In this document: positions 1 to 10,464 of the stretch, piece after piece
Layout of the letters: every line of letters begins with the position of its first letter
How positions within the stretch are numbered: the stretch's first letter is position 1
Assembly (NCBI RefSeq): GCF_905235195.1
Contig: NZ_CAJOKH010000028.1
Location: 1 to 47,637 of the forward strand
Reading direction: 5' to 3'
From: an uncultured Methanobrevibacter sp.
GTDB lineage: Archaea; Methanobacteriota; Methanobacteria; Methanobacteriales; Methanobacteriaceae
Length of the DNA: 47,637 bases
Translations under genes and position numbers: made by a program
Notes under the pieces: model-generated
What the model was told of the DNA's origin: nothing
The model's input: the letters and a program-made list of their open reading frames with translations, nothing else
Database searches by the model: none

Positions 1-785
1 ATATATTTTATGAAAATTTTTCGCAAAAAACAAAAAATCAAAAATTTTAACCTAAAAAATCACAAAAACAAAATTACCAACTAACAAATTGACAAATACT
101 TCTATTAGAAAATTCATTTTTTTAAAATAAAATTTTTAATCAAATATTTTATTATTAACTTATTTCTTATAGACTCTAACTTATTTTATTATTACTTCTT
201 TCTTATATATTATAAATTATAACTTATAATTTTAACTTATAAGTTATAACTTATTTTATTGAAAATAATAAAATTTTTAGGGATAATTGTTTTATTTACA
301 GTTTACATTTTATTTTAATTAAATATTAAAAGTAGAATTATATTTATTTCATCTTGAAATCTATAAAATATTTTTTTTATCAATTTAAATTGTAATTATA
401 ATATTATAATTTATAATTTAATTTAGTCTTCATATACTTTATTTAGTTGTTTGAGATTAGTTTTTGCAAGTAGACTTTCAAGTTAGTATTATGTAGTTTA
501 TTAAGTTACCATAATAACTTAAATAAATTAAATTTATCATTAGATAATAATTATCAAATAGTTTTTATTCTCTTTTACATAGTTTTTATTATATTTTTGA
601 TTACAGTACTCCTAAACTTCTCTTTAAATCTATGATTTATATAATTTTTATCATTTTCACTTAATATTAATTTATAATTTCTTATTTTAATTTAAACTAA
701 ATTTATATTAATCAGTTTTTTATAAAATAAATTATGAATATAAAAAATATTTAATTTAATAATTATTATTTTTATAAGTGATTTT
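1..785. other. AT-rich spacer upstream of ilvD, no gene seen
   Basis: This stretch is almost pure A/T with stops in all frames, and no coding region or RNA gene could be found in it. It holds a 16-bp perfect palindrome at 239-254 (ATAAGTTATAACTTAT) of the same kind as two palindromes downstream of argS. The ilvD promoter presumably lies near its right end, but the base composition is too extreme to choose one TATA box. Confidence 0.6.
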
Positions 786-2441
786 ATGAATAGTGATAAT
801 ATTAAAAAAGGCCCTCAAAGAGCACCTCATAGGTCTCTTTTAAGAGCTTGTGGACTTAATGATGAAGATTTTGATAAACCATTTATTGGTATAGCTAATA
901 GTTATGTTGAAATAGTTCCAGGTCATATTCACCTTAGAGGATTAGTTGAATTTGTTAAAAAAGGTATCCGTGATGGTGGAGGTATTCCATTTGAATTTGA
1001 TACTATGGCTGTTTGTGATGGTATTGCAATGAACCATGAAGGTATGAAATATTCTCTTCCTTCAAGGGAAATTGTTGTAAGTACTGTTGAAAGTATGTCT
1101 AAAGGTCATAGTTTTGATGGTTTAGTTTTAATGCCCTCTTGTGATAAAGTTGTTCCAGGAATGCTTATGGCTGCTGGAAGATTAGATATTCCATCAATTT
1201 TTGTCACTGGTGGACCAATGGAACCAGGTCATTTTAAAGGTAAAAATGCAGATTTAATCACAGTATATGAAGCATGTGGTCAATTGTCTGCAGGTAAAAT
1301 TACAGAAGAAGATTTAGAAGAATTAGAACATTCTGCTTGTCCTGGTGCAGGAAGTTGTTCAGGATTATTTACAGCAAATACTATGGCATGTATTACAGAA
1401 ACCTTAGGTATGTCACTTCCAATGTGTGCTACTGCACTTGCATTAAGTGAAGATAAGGAAAAATTAGCATATGAGTCTGGTAAACGTATAGTTGAAATGG
1501 TTAAGGAAAATATTAAACCATCTGATTTAATGACTCAGGATGCTTTTGAAAATGCAATTGCAATGGATATGGCTCTTGGTGGAAGTAGTAATACTGCACT
1601 TCATATTCCAGCTATTGCTGCAGAACTTGAAGATAAAGGTGTAAATGTTAGTATTGATTTATTTGATCAGATAAGTAATGATATTCCACATATTACTCTA
1701 CTTTCTCCTGCAGGTGAAAGTACTATGAAAGATTTACATAATGCTGGAGGTATACCTGCTGTTTTAAAATCTTTGAAATCAAAAATAAATAAGAATTGTA
1801 AATCTTGTACTGGTAAAACTATTGGAGATATTATAGAAGAGGCTGTTATTGAAAACAGTGATTTGATCCGCCCATTAGATAATCCTATACATAAAGAAGG
1901 CGGGCTTTCAATATTAAAAGGTAATCTTGCTCCTAATGGCTCTATTGTTAAAAGAGGTGCTGTTCCAGATGATTTATTACATTTAAAAGGGCCTGCTAAG
2001 ATTTATAATAGTGAAGAAGATGCTGTTGAAGCTATTTTCTCTCACGAGATTGAAGAAGGAGATATACTTGTAATAAGATGTGAAGGTCCTAAAGGTGGAC
2101 CTGGTATGAGAGAAATGCTAAACCCAACTTCTGCTATTATGGGTATGGGAATTAAAAATGTAGGTCTTATAACTGATGGTAGATTCTCTGGTGGTACTAG
2201 AGGTCCATGTATTGGGCATGTTTCTCCAGAAGCTATGTCTGATGGTCCAATTGGACTTATAGAAAATGGAGATATAATTGAAATTGATATTTTAAATAAA
2301 AAATTAGATGTTCTATTATCTGATGATGAACTTGAATCTAGAAAAGGTAAAGTTAAACTTCCTGAGAAGGCAGTTTCAGGTTGGTTAAATGTTTATAGAC
2401 GTTCAGTTTCATCAGCTGATAAAGGTGCTATCTGGAGATAG
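786..2441 (+). CDS. ilvD: Dihydroxy-acid dehydratase
   Basis: This enzyme dehydrates 2,3-dihydroxy-isovalerate and dihydroxy-methylvalerate to the 2-keto acids, the third common step of valine, leucine and isoleucine synthesis, in the cytoplasm. The 551-residue length is normal for IlvD/Edd family enzymes. Visible signatures are the N-terminal VPGHIHL segment, [11 protein letters not shown] near residues 77-87, PSCDK around Cys119, and the CPGAGSCSG segment near residues 185-193. The cysteines are candidates for the Fe-S cluster ligands of the family. The C-terminal GRFSGGTRG segment is also conserved. The ATG is preceded by AAGTGAT at a suitable distance. It stands alone, with a poly-T tract just after the stop. 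ilvB, ilvN, ilvC and ilvE follow within 17 kb but are not co-transcribed with it. Confidence 0.97.
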   Translation: MNSDNIKKGPQRAPHRSLLRACGLNDEDFDKPFIGIANSYVEIVPGHIHLRGLVEFVKKGIRDGGGIPFEFDTMAVCDGIAMNHEGMKYSLPSREIVVSTVESMSKGHSFDGLVLMPSCDKVVPGMLMAAGRLDIPSIFVTGGPMEPGHFKGKNADLITVYEACGQLSAGKITEEDLEELEHSACPGAGSCSGLFTANTMACITETLGMSLPMCATALALSEDKEKLAYESGKRIVEMVKENIKPSDLMTQDAFENAIAMDMALGGSSNTALHIPAIAAELEDKGVNVSIDLFDQISNDIPHITLLSPAGESTMKDLHNAGGIPAVLKSLKSKINKNCKSCTGKTIGDIIEEAVIENSDLIRPLDNPIHKEGGLSILKGNLAPNGSIVKRGAVPDDLLHLKGPAKIYNSEEDAVEAIFSHEIEEGDILVIRCEGPKGGPGMREMLNPTSAIMGMGIKNVGLITDGRFSGGTRGPCIGHVSPEAMSDGPIGLIENGDIIEIDILNKKLDVLLSDDELESRKGKVKLPEKAVSGWLNVYRRSVSSADKGAIWR

Positions 2442-2728
2442 TATATACTATTTCTATTTATTTTAATATTTACTTTATTTTTTTATCTTTGACTATATTA
2501 TTTTTTTATAGTTAATACTTATTTTTTCTTTTTTATTTTTTTTATTAATTTCTTATTTTATATTTTTAAACTAATTTTATAATCATTTTTTTTTAAAAAA
2601 GAAATTTAGATAAATTTTTTACAAAAAGATTTAAATCTTATATATTATAAAGGATATATTTTATTATAATTTAAAATAATATTATAATTTTTAAATTGTC
2701 ATAATTTATTAAATTCAAGGGTGTTTTC

Positions 2729-3151
2729 TTGACTAATTATAAAGAAATTATTGGATATGCTGTATTAATTATTGTTCTCTTAATTGCTTCTCAACATTTA
2801 AATGTTGTTGTCTCTGGAAGTATGGAACCTGTTTTCTATAGAGGAGATATTGTAGTTGTAGAGAAGACTAATTTTTTAGGTATTCATGAATTTGATCCAC
2901 ATGATGTTAAGGTTGGAGATATTGTTGTCTATGATGCAGTATGGTATAATAGTCCTGTTGTTCATAGAATCATTAATATTACTGAAATTAATGGAACAAC
3001 ATATTATGAAATTAAAGGAGACAATAATCAAAAATCAGACCCTTATTATGTAAAGGCCGAACAAATTCAAGAAAGAGTATTAACTTTTAATGATCAGCCG
3101 TTAATTATTCCTAAAATAGGTTATATTACCATTATGTTAAGAGGTTTTTAA
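2729..3151 (+). CDS. Archaeal type I signal peptidase
   Basis: This is a membrane-bound peptidase that removes signal peptides from secreted proteins. The 140-residue product has one N-terminal membrane helix (about residues 7-22). It is followed by the SGSMEP box with the likely catalytic Ser31, then VVHRI with His79. In archaeal and ER-type enzymes this His replaces the bacterial lysine. A GDNN segment around Asp98 completes the family pattern. The start is a TTG, chosen because AGGGTG lies just upstream and no in-frame ATG precedes the membrane helix. It sits alone between ilvD and argS. No second C-terminal membrane helix is obvious, though the last ten residues are hydrophobic. Confidence 0.9.
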   Translation: MTNYKEIIGYAVLIIVLLIASQHLNVVVSGSMEPVFYRGDIVVVEKTNFLGIHEFDPHDVKVGDIVVYDAVWYNSPVVHRIINITEINGTTYYEIKGDNNQKSDPYYVKAEQIQERVLTFNDQPLIIPKIGYITIMLRGF

Positions 3152-3294
3152 TTAGTTAATTTATTTATATATTAACTAATTATTAAGTAATACTTTTATT
3201 TTTATCTATACTTAAATTTATTAGACCATCATTTTTTTACAGCTTAAATTTAATTTTTTAACTAATTTTAAAATTATTATTTTCAGGTGAAGTA

Positions 3295-5019
3295 ATGTAC
3301 GATGAAATAGAAAAACTAGCTATTAATGCATTATATGATGCAACTTGTAAAATTGGTGCGGAAGTATCTAAAGATAAAATTTTATTAGAATTTCCGCCAA
3401 ATCATGATATGGGAGATTTGGCTTCAACTGTAACTTTTCAATTAGCACCAATATTAAAAAAATCTCCTGCAATGATTGCAGAAGATATTGTAGAAGTAAT
3501 TGATACTCCAAATGTTTTCTTAAAAGTTGAATCTAAAGGTCCTTATGTAAACTTTTTTATAGATTACAATACCTTCTCAGAAGGTTTACTTAATTCTATT
3601 AATGAGGACTATGGTCAACTTTCAAAAATTGATGAAAAGATTGTTCTTGAACATACTTCAGCTAATCCTAATGGACCTTTACATATAGGTCATATTAGAA
3701 ATTCTATTATTGGAGATTCTATTGGTAGACTTCTTCAATCATCAGGTCGTGAAGTTGAAACCCAATATTATGTTAATGATATGGGAAGACAACTAGCTAT
3801 GGTAGTTTATGGTATAAAAGAATTAGGTTTAAAAATTGAAGATCAAGGGGAAGAAAAAATTGACCATAATATAGGTCGAATTTACCTTAAAGTTAATCAG
3901 GAATTAGAAAAAGACCCTTCAATTGATGATGGTGTAACTAATTTAATTAAAGAATATGAATTAGGTGGTAATGAAAAATTAAATCAACTATTCCATGATA
4001 CTATTGATAAATGTCTTATTGGTTTTAAACAGACTCTTAAACGTATGAATGTATATCATGATAAGTTTGTTTGGGAAGGAGACTTTATACGTAACGGTGA
4101 TGTTGATAGATATGTGGATGAAATGGTTGAAATAGGTTACGCTCGTATGGAAGATGTTTTAAGATTAAAACTAGGAGATTATCAAATTAAAAATGATTTA
4201 GTCTTAAGAAGAAAAGATGGCACTTCACTTTACTCTACAAGGGATATAGCATATCATATGTATAAATGTGACCAGGGAGATATTGTTCTTGATATTTTAG
4301 GTGCAGACCATAAATTGGCTTATAAACAGGTTAAAGCTGCTCTTACTATTTTAGAAAAAATTGAAGAAGACAGTGAAGATGTTAGTGTCTTGTTCTATGA
4401 GTTTATTACATTACCAGAAGGATCTATGTCTTCACGTACTGGTAATTTTATTTCTGTTGATGAACTTATTGATGAGGCAGTCACTAGAGCAACTGAAGAG
4501 ATTAAATCCAGACGTAAAGATTTAACCGATGAGGAAGTTGCAGATATTGCTGAGGTCATTGGTGTTGGTGCTATTAGATTCTATATTTCTAGATTATCTC
4601 CAGAAAAACATATTAAATTCAAATGGGAAGAAGCATTAAACTTTGAAAGAGGTTGTGCATCTATTCAATATGCACATGCAAGAGCGTCTAAATTAATACA
4701 AAAAGCTGATGACCAAGGAATCAAATTAGAAGAATTATCCTTTGAAGATAATTGGGAGCCTAACGAATTGGAAAGAAATCTTGTAAGGACTCTTGCTAAA
4801 TTTCCTAAACTTATTGGGGAATCTGCAGAAATCAGAAGAATTCATCCTATTGCTAATTATTGTCAGGAGTTGGCTAGTGATTTTAATAGATTCTATAAAG
4901 AAAATCAAGTGGTTGGTTCTGAATTTGAAAATGCTCGACTAATATTAGTAGAAAAAACTAAAATCACTTTAAAAAATTCACTTGACATTTTAGGTGTTAC
5001 AGCACCTCAAAGAATGTAA
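3295..5019 (+). CDS. argS: Arginyl-tRNA synthetase
   Basis: This class I aminoacyl-tRNA synthetase charges tRNA-Arg with arginine in the cytoplasm. The 574-residue chain starts with an Arg-tRNA synthetase N-terminal additional domain (about residues 1-100). The class I nucleotide fold follows, with SANPNGPLHIGH ending in the HIGH motif at residues 130-133. The KMSKS-equivalent is EGSMSSRTGN near residue 380. The C-terminal third is the helical anticodon-binding DALR domain ending in QRM, as usual in this family. The ATG is preceded by an AGGTGA ribosome-binding site. It faces argF across a spacer that holds two palindromes. No truncation or missing motif is seen. Confidence 0.97.
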   Translation: MYDEIEKLAINALYDATCKIGAEVSKDKILLEFPPNHDMGDLASTVTFQLAPILKKSPAMIAEDIVEVIDTPNVFLKVESKGPYVNFFIDYNTFSEGLLNSINEDYGQLSKIDEKIVLEHTSANPNGPLHIGHIRNSIIGDSIGRLLQSSGREVETQYYVNDMGRQLAMVVYGIKELGLKIEDQGEEKIDHNIGRIYLKVNQELEKDPSIDDGVTNLIKEYELGGNEKLNQLFHDTIDKCLIGFKQTLKRMNVYHDKFVWEGDFIRNGDVDRYVDEMVEIGYARMEDVLRLKLGDYQIKNDLVLRRKDGTSLYSTRDIAYHMYKCDQGDIVLDILGADHKLAYKQVKAALTILEKIEEDSEDVSVLFYEFITLPEGSMSSRTGNFISVDELIDEAVTRATEEIKSRRKDLTDEEVADIAEVIGVGAIRFYISRLSPEKHIKFKWEEALNFERGCASIQYAHARASKLIQKADDQGIKLEELSFEDNWEPNELERNLVRTLAKFPKLIGESAEIRRIHPIANYCQELASDFNRFYKENQVVGSEFENARLILVEKTKITLKNSLDILGVTAPQRM

Positions 5020-5058
5020 TTTAAATTATATTCTTTTATTATTTTTTTAATATTTTAA

Positions 5059-5120
5059 TTATAAGTTATAACTTATAATATTTTTTTTAGCTAATTTTTA
5101 TTATAACTTATAAGTTATAA
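5059..5120. repeat. Two 20-bp perfect AT palindromes between argS and argF
   Basis: Positions 5059-5078 (TTATAAGTTATAACTTATAA) and 5101-5120 (TTATAACTTATAAGTTATAA) are each perfectly self-complementary over 20 bp. Each is a rotation of the other. A degraded third copy lies near 5156-5176, and a 16-bp relative lies at 239-254. They sit between convergent genes, so they could act as bidirectional transcription ends or be remnants of a small repeat family. The function is inferred, not shown. Confidence 0.6.
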
Positions 5121-5234
5121 TAGTTTTTTTTAATAAATCCTATTATAATATAATTTTAACTTATAACTTATAATTACTAAATTAAAAGAAGATTTACTAA
5201 TTCATTTTTTTTTATAAAAATAGATTAATCCTCA

Positions 5235-6137
5235 CTATTTTAAATAGTGATACATTATAGCTTTTTGGGCATGAAGTCTATTTTCTGCTTGATCATATAT
5301 TACAGATTGTTCACCATCAATTACATCACTTGTAACTTCCTGGCCTCTAATGGCTGGTAAACAATGCATAAATATTGCATCTTTTTTTGCAAGTTTCATA
5401 GACTCTTTATTTACTTGATATGGTTTAAAATCAGCATATCTTTTTTCTGATTCTTTTTCATCACCCATACTTACCCAAACATCAGTATACACAATATTTG
5501 CATCTTTAAGGGCAAGTTCTAAATCATCGCTAACAATAATTTCACTACCGGTTTTACTTGCAATTTCTTGCCCTTTTTTAAAAATGTCTTCATTTATTTC
5601 ATATCCTTTAGGACAAGCTAATGCAAAATCCATACCTAAATATGCACTAATAAGTAAAAGTGAATTTGAAACATTATTTCCATCACCTATAAAGGCCAAT
5701 TTTCCACTAAAATTACCTTTATGTTCTTTAATTGTTAACATATCTGCAAATGCTTGGCATGGATGTTCTAAATCCGTAAGTCCATTAATTACAGGAATAT
5801 CAGATTGTTCTGCAAGCTCAACTACGTCTGAATGCTTTTTAGCCCTTATCATTATTCCATCAACATATCGGCTTAATACTTTAGCGGTATCTTTAATTGG
5901 TTCTCCTCTACCAATTTGTAAGTCGTTAGTTGATAAAAAGAGTGCACTTCCTCCTAATTCATACATTCCAACTTCAAAAGATACTCTTGTACGAGTTGAT
6001 GATTTTTCAAATATCATAGCAAGTTTTTTATTTTTTAATGGTTTTTCTTTGATTTTACCAGATTTAAAATCACTTGCTAAATTAATTATGTTTTCAATAT
6101 CATCTTTAACATCACATATTGATAAAAGACTATTCAT
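5235..6137 (-). CDS. argF: Ornithine carbamoyltransferase
   Basis: This enzyme transfers the carbamoyl group from carbamoyl phosphate to ornithine, giving citrulline in arginine synthesis. Counting from the chosen ATG the protein has 300 residues. The carbamoyl-phosphate loop STRTR is at residues 47-51, HPCQ is at 125-128, and the ornithine-side FMHCLPA segment is near residue 260. An upstream in-frame TTG would add six residues. The ATG at 6137 is preferred because GGAG sits seven bases before it. The gene converges on argS. purD lies upstream on the same strand, 224 bp away, so co-transcription is possible but not evident. Confidence 0.96.
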   Translation of the reverse strand: MNSLLSICDVKDDIENIINLASDFKSGKIKEKPLKNKKLAMIFEKSSTRTRVSFEVGMYELGGSALFLSTNDLQIGRGEPIKDTAKVLSRYVDGIMIRAKKHSDVVELAEQSDIPVINGLTDLEHPCQAFADMLTIKEHKGNFSGKLAFIGDGNNVSNSLLLISAYLGMDFALACPKGYEINEDIFKKGQEIASKTGSEIIVSDDLELALKDANIVYTDVWVSMGDEKESEKRYADFKPYQVNKESMKLAKKDAIFMHCLPAIRGQEVTSDVIDGEQSVIYDQAENRLHAQKAIMYHYLK

Positions 6138-6361
6138 TTCATTTCTCCAAAACAATCTATAAAAGTAAAGATATATATTTGTAGTTTTTCACATATAAAT
6201 ATTTTATAAACAAATGATATTTTATCATATTAAAAAGAATTAGTTATTTATTTATTTTAATAAAAGGATATTTTTCTAAAAATTTCTAGTAAAATTATAT
6301 TTAATGAAACTATTAGTTTAAATGGTAATTTCTAAAATAAAAAAATTTAAATAATTAATTT

Positions 6362-7675
6362 CTAATTATTTAAGATTTCTTTCATATGTTCTACTCTTTT
6401 ATCTACAAGTGCTTTTGTTCCAACATCTTTCCTATGGTAAACATTACCTTTAACATACATGCAAGCCTTTTCAGCTATTTTTTCAGCTTCAGATATGCTT
6501 TTTCCTTGAGCTACAATTCCCATTGCTCTTGATGATGATAGTTTGATATTACCATCTTCTTCAGATACAGATGCATAGAATAATTTAGCATTTAATCTTT
6601 CAATAGCCTCTTCATCAACTTCAATTACTTCTCCAGCAAACTTAGTTTCAGGATATCCTTCTGGAACAATATATTTACATACACTTGCAAGATTTTTAAA
6701 TTCTACTTTAGGTAGTTTCCCATCAACTATTCCTTTACAGACTTCAATCATTGGAGTACTTATAAGTGGTAGTACATTCATTGCTTCAGGATCTCCAAAT
6801 CTTGCATTAAATTCAATTAAACGTGGTCCATCTGCAGATAACATAAATTGCCCATATAAAATTCCTTTATATGGTTTTGCTTCTTTTCTAATTGCAGTAA
6901 TAACGTCTTCCATAATTTTAACAGATTTATCATAGTTTTCTTGAGATAAAAATGGTAAAAGTCCTTCAACATCTGAATATGAACCCATTCCTCCGGTAAT
7001 TGCTCCTTTGTCTCCTTCAAATGCATGAGGATGGTCTTGTGCAGCAGGCATTGGTGCTAAATGATTTCCATCAGAAAAAGCTTGAATTGTATATTCTTCT
7101 CCAATAACTCTCTCTTCAATAATTACTTGGGCAAATCCTCCCATTGCATTATCAATTACTTCAGATGCATATTCTTTAGCTTCTTGGTTATCTTTTAAAT
7201 GGTCTCCTACAATTTTAACTCCTTTACCACCAGTTAAACCTACAGGTTTAACTACAACATCCTTATCATATGAATCTAAAAATTCATTTAAGTCTTTTGT
7301 ATTATCAAATACTTTATAGGTTAAAGACCCATCAATTTCATATTTTTCAAAAAGGTTTCTCATAAATGATTTATCAGTTTCTATTCTAGCAGCACTTTGA
7401 CATGGGCCAACACATTTAACACCTACATCTTCAAGTTTATCAACTATTCCTTTACCAAGGGGTGCTTCAGGACCAATAACAGCGATTTCAATATTATTTT
7501 CTTTTGCATACTCTGCTACTTTATTTACTTCACTTTCATCTGCAATATGATAAGTTGATATTTTACTAATCCCTGGATTTTTTTTACTTATATAGGTATA
7601 TAAGTCAACATCATCTTTTAAAGCATCACAAATAGCATGTTCCCTTGCTCCTGCACCAACAACTAATACTTTCAT
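6362..7675 (-). CDS. purD: Phosphoribosylamine--glycine ligase
   Basis: This enzyme is GAR synthetase: it joins glycine to 5-phosphoribosylamine with ATP in the second step of purine synthesis. The 437-residue protein begins [15 protein letters not shown], the usual N-terminal dinucleotide-like fold. It continues into an ATP-grasp domain with [12 protein letters not shown] and [12 protein letters not shown], and ends in a small C-terminal domain. The open frame extends 16 residues further upstream. The start at 7675 is preferred because an AAGGTGA site lies directly before it and the upstream extension has no resemblance to the family. It is divergent from ilvB, across a 266-bp promoter region. 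Confidence 0.96.
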   Translation of the reverse strand: MKVLVVGAGAREHAICDALKDDVDLYTYISKKNPGISKISTYHIADESEVNKVAEYAKENNIEIAVIGPEAPLGKGIVDKLEDVGVKCVGPCQSAARIETDKSFMRNLFEKYEIDGSLTYKVFDNTKDLNEFLDSYDKDVVVKPVGLTGGKGVKIVGDHLKDNQEAKEYASEVIDNAMGGFAQVIIEERVIGEEYTIQAFSDGNHLAPMPAAQDHPHAFEGDKGAITGGMGSYSDVEGLLPFLSQENYDKSVKIMEDVITAIRKEAKPYKGILYGQFMLSADGPRLIEFNARFGDPEAMNVLPLISTPMIEVCKGIVDGKLPKVEFKNLASVCKYIVPEGYPETKFAGEVIEVDEEAIERLNAKLFYASVSEEDGNIKLSSSRAMGIVAQGKSISEAEKIAEKACMYVKGNVYHRKDVGTKALVDKRVEHMKEILNN

Positions 7676-7889
7676 AAATTTCACCTTATTTATAAATATA
7701 AAACATTTTTTATTAATTTTCAAATAAAAATTTTTTAATTATTAAAGTTTATATTAATCTTTTAATATATAATATTGTATTCCAGATTTTATTATTTTAA
7801 AATCTTTTATGTATCTATTAAATTTAATTGTTATATTTAAATTATTAATATAATCTACCATAATAATTAATTATAAGAGTGAAATGAAG

Positions 7890-7904
7890 ATATTTAATAA
7901 ATAT
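7890..7904. promoter_or_regulatory. 15-bp palindrome upstream of ilvB
   Basis: ATATTTAATAAATAT is a perfect palindrome around its central A, 38-52 bp before the ilvB ATG. It is also enclosed by AGTGAA and TTCACT arms at about 7878 and 7911. This is where an archaeal TATA box or an operator would be expected. In such AT-rich DNA, chance palindromes are common, so the call is weak. Confidence 0.3.
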
Positions 7905-7941
7905 GGTAGAATTCACTTAACATTAAGAAAAAGGTGATTAA

Positions 7942-9657
7942 ATGAATGGTGGAGAAGCTATATTAAAGGCTCTAAAAGAGCAAGGTGTAGACACTATATT
8001 TGGATATCCTGGTGGGACAGTAATTCCATTATATGATTCATTATATGATGATGACTTAAGACACATTTTAGTTCGCCATGAACAATGTGCAGTTCATGCA
8101 GCAGAAGGTTATGCTAGAGCTTCTGGTAAGGTAGGAGTATGTTTAGCAACCTCAGGTCCAGGTGCTACTAATTTGATTACTGGTATTGCTGATGCAAATA
8201 TGGATTCTACTCCAATTGTAGCTATTACAGGCCAAGTTAATTTAGATGCTATTGGAAATGATGCTTTTCAAGAAGCAGATATTATAGGAATTTCAATGCC
8301 AATTACTAAACATAGTTATCAAATCAATAGTCTAGATTCTATTCCTTCCATTGTTAAATCAAGTTTTGATATTGCAAAAACTGGTCGTCCAGGTCCAGTT
8401 GTTATAGATTTTCCTAAAGAGATGCAAGAAGGAGAATTAAGTAAATATGAAACTACCTTAATAGAAAACCCTGGATATAATCCTACATTAGGAGGAAATA
8501 TTAAACAAGTTAAAAAAGCTTGCGAGTTAATTAAACAATCAAAAAATCCTATAATCTTAGCAGGTGGAGGAATAATCATATCTGGTGCTAACAAAGAATT
8601 AGAAAAATTTGCTAAAACTATTAAAGCTCCAGTTGTTACTACTTTAATGGGTAAAGGAGCTGTTCCTGAAGACGAGGAATATGCACTTGGAATGCTTGGT
8701 ATGCATGGAAGAATCGTTGCAAATAAAAATATTAACAAATCAGATTTATTAATTGCAATAGGATGTAGATTTTCAGATAGAACCACAGGTAAAATTGAAG
8801 AATTTATACCTAATGGAAAAATTATCCACATTGATGTTGATCCTGCTGAAATTGGTAAAAATATTGATGTTGACATTCCTATTGTTGGAGATGCATTAAA
8901 TGTGCTTAAAATGTTTAATAATCAGTTAACTAAATATCAACCAAATCCTAATGCTGTTAAATGGTATGATGGATTAAAGAATAAAAAACTTAAATTTAAT
9001 CTTAAAACTGATTATGATACTAATCCTTTAATGCCACAAACTGTAATTAAGGAAATTTCAGATAGTTTAACTGATGATACAATTGTTGTAACTGATGTTG
9101 GTCTTCACCAAATGTTTGCAGCTCATTATTTAAATGTTAACAAACCACGTAAATTTATATCTTCTGGTGGACTTGGAACCATGGGTTATGGTTTCCCTGC
9201 AGCTATCGGTGCAAAAGTTGCATGTGAAGACGATCCAGTAATTGCCATTTGTGGGGATGGTGGATTTTTAATGGTTTCACAAGAACTTGCAACTGTTCAA
9301 ACCTATGATTTACCTCTTATTATTACAATTCTTGATAATCGTAAATTAGGTATGGTTTATCAATGGCAAAATCTTTTATACAATAAACGTTTATCACAAA
9401 CTGATTTAGGTACTGTTCCTGACTTTGTTAAATTAGCAGAAAGTTATGGAATTAATGGTGTAAACATTACTAAACCTGGCGAAACTAAAGAAGTAATTAA
9501 AAAAGCTATTAAAGATAATGAAGCTATCCTTTTAAACATTGACATTCAAAAAGATGAGTTCTTACCAATGGTTCCTCCTGGATCTGCAGTTGAAGAAGTT
9601 TTAGGAGACTATGATTTTGAAGATGAAAGTCTTACAAATGAGGATGCTGCTAAATAG
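7942..9657 (+). CDS. ilvB: Acetolactate synthase, large catalytic subunit
   Basis: This thiamine-diphosphate enzyme condenses two pyruvates to 2-acetolactate, or pyruvate with 2-ketobutyrate to acetohydroxybutyrate. It is the first step of branched-chain amino-acid synthesis. The 571-residue chain has three domains. The N-terminal pyrimidine-binding domain contains GYPGGTVIPLYD and the catalytic-type glutamate in VRHEQCAVHAAEGYAR. The middle domain is FAD/nucleotide-type. The C-terminal ThDP domain has the GDGGF...DN metal motif near residues 440-468. The ATG is preceded by AAGGTGATTAA. ilvN follows after 15 bp, so the two subunits form an operon. Confidence 0.97.
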   Translation: MNGGEAILKALKEQGVDTIFGYPGGTVIPLYDSLYDDDLRHILVRHEQCAVHAAEGYARASGKVGVCLATSGPGATNLITGIADANMDSTPIVAITGQVNLDAIGNDAFQEADIIGISMPITKHSYQINSLDSIPSIVKSSFDIAKTGRPGPVVIDFPKEMQEGELSKYETTLIENPGYNPTLGGNIKQVKKACELIKQSKNPIILAGGGIIISGANKELEKFAKTIKAPVVTTLMGKGAVPEDEEYALGMLGMHGRIVANKNINKSDLLIAIGCRFSDRTTGKIEEFIPNGKIIHIDVDPAEIGKNIDVDIPIVGDALNVLKMFNNQLTKYQPNPNAVKWYDGLKNKKLKFNLKTDYDTNPLMPQTVIKEISDSLTDDTIVVTDVGLHQMFAAHYLNVNKPRKFISSGGLGTMGYGFPAAIGAKVACEDDPVIAICGDGGFLMVSQELATVQTYDLPLIITILDNRKLGMVYQWQNLLYNKRLSQTDLGTVPDFVKLAESYGINGVNITKPGETKEVIKKAIKDNEAILLNIDIQKDEFLPMVPPGSAVEEVLGDYDFEDESLTNEDAAK

Positions 9658-9672
9658 TCGGAGGTGTAAAAA

Positions 9673-10164
9673 ATGTTTAAAAATCATACAATTAGTATTT
9701 TAGTAGAAAATAAACCTGGTGTTTTACAAAAAGTAACTGGACTTTTTACAAGACGAGGATTTAATATTGAAAGTATCACAGTAGGTTCCTCCGAAGTTGA
9801 AAATTTAGCAAGAATGGTTATAGTTGTTTATGCTGATTTAAAAGGTTTAGAACAAGTTAAAAAACAATTAAATAAATTAGTGGATGTTATTAAAGTTATA
9901 GAATTAGATCCTAACTCTTCTGTTAAAAGGGAACTTTGTCTAATTAAAGTTAAAACTAATGATGCAAAAGCTAGAACTGAGGTCATGCAATATACTGAAG
10001 TATTTAGATGTAATATTGTTGATGTTTGTGATCATGCTATTACTCTTGAAGTTATAGGCCATCCAAATAAAATAAATGCTTTAATAAAATTACTTAAAAA
10101 TTATGGAATTAAAAAGATTGCACGTACTGGACCAACTGCAGTTTCACGTGGTTTAGTACTTTAA
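9673..10164 (+). CDS. ilvN: Acetolactate synthase, small regulatory subunit
   Basis: This is the regulatory partner of IlvB. It raises activity and in this family mediates feedback inhibition by valine. The 163-residue length is standard. The N-terminal ACT domain begins ISILVENKPGVLQKVTGLFTRRGFNIES, and a C-terminal small-subunit domain ends in GPTAVSRG. A strong CGGAGGTG ribosome-binding site precedes the ATG, and the gene lies 15 bp after ilvB. An effector site in the ACT domain is known for the family; valine binding here is inferred. Confidence 0.96.
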   Translation: MFKNHTISILVENKPGVLQKVTGLFTRRGFNIESITVGSSEVENLARMVIVVYADLKGLEQVKKQLNKLVDVIKVIELDPNSSVKRELCLIKVKTNDAKARTEVMQYTEVFRCNIVDVCDHAITLEVIGHPNKINALIKLLKNYGIKKIARTGPTAVSRGLVL

Positions 10165-10464
10165 TTTTATAATTTTTACTTTTTTTATATTTTAAGATTA
10201 TTTAATATTTTATTATTTATTATTTATTTTATCTAATATTTTTTTAATTTCCATATAAATTCGTGTTATATTAATATTTAACTAATTTTATCAATAATTT
10301 TAAGAAAATATTAGATTATTTTCATTTATTTTTATTATTAAATAAATATATAAATAATAAACTTTATATTATAAATTAATATTATTGTAATATGAGTATA
10401 TTTACATAATATTTTTAAAGATAAAAAATTGTTTTTATTAATAAATTCAAAGGAGTGCTTTAAA

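Noticed and set aside
5584-6162. Plus-strand 192-residue ORF opposite argF
   Set aside because: It lies entirely antisense to a clear ornithine carbamoyltransferase and shows no family features.
8319-8876. Minus-strand 185-residue ORF opposite ilvB
   Set aside because: It is a shadow of the conserved acetolactate synthase frame.
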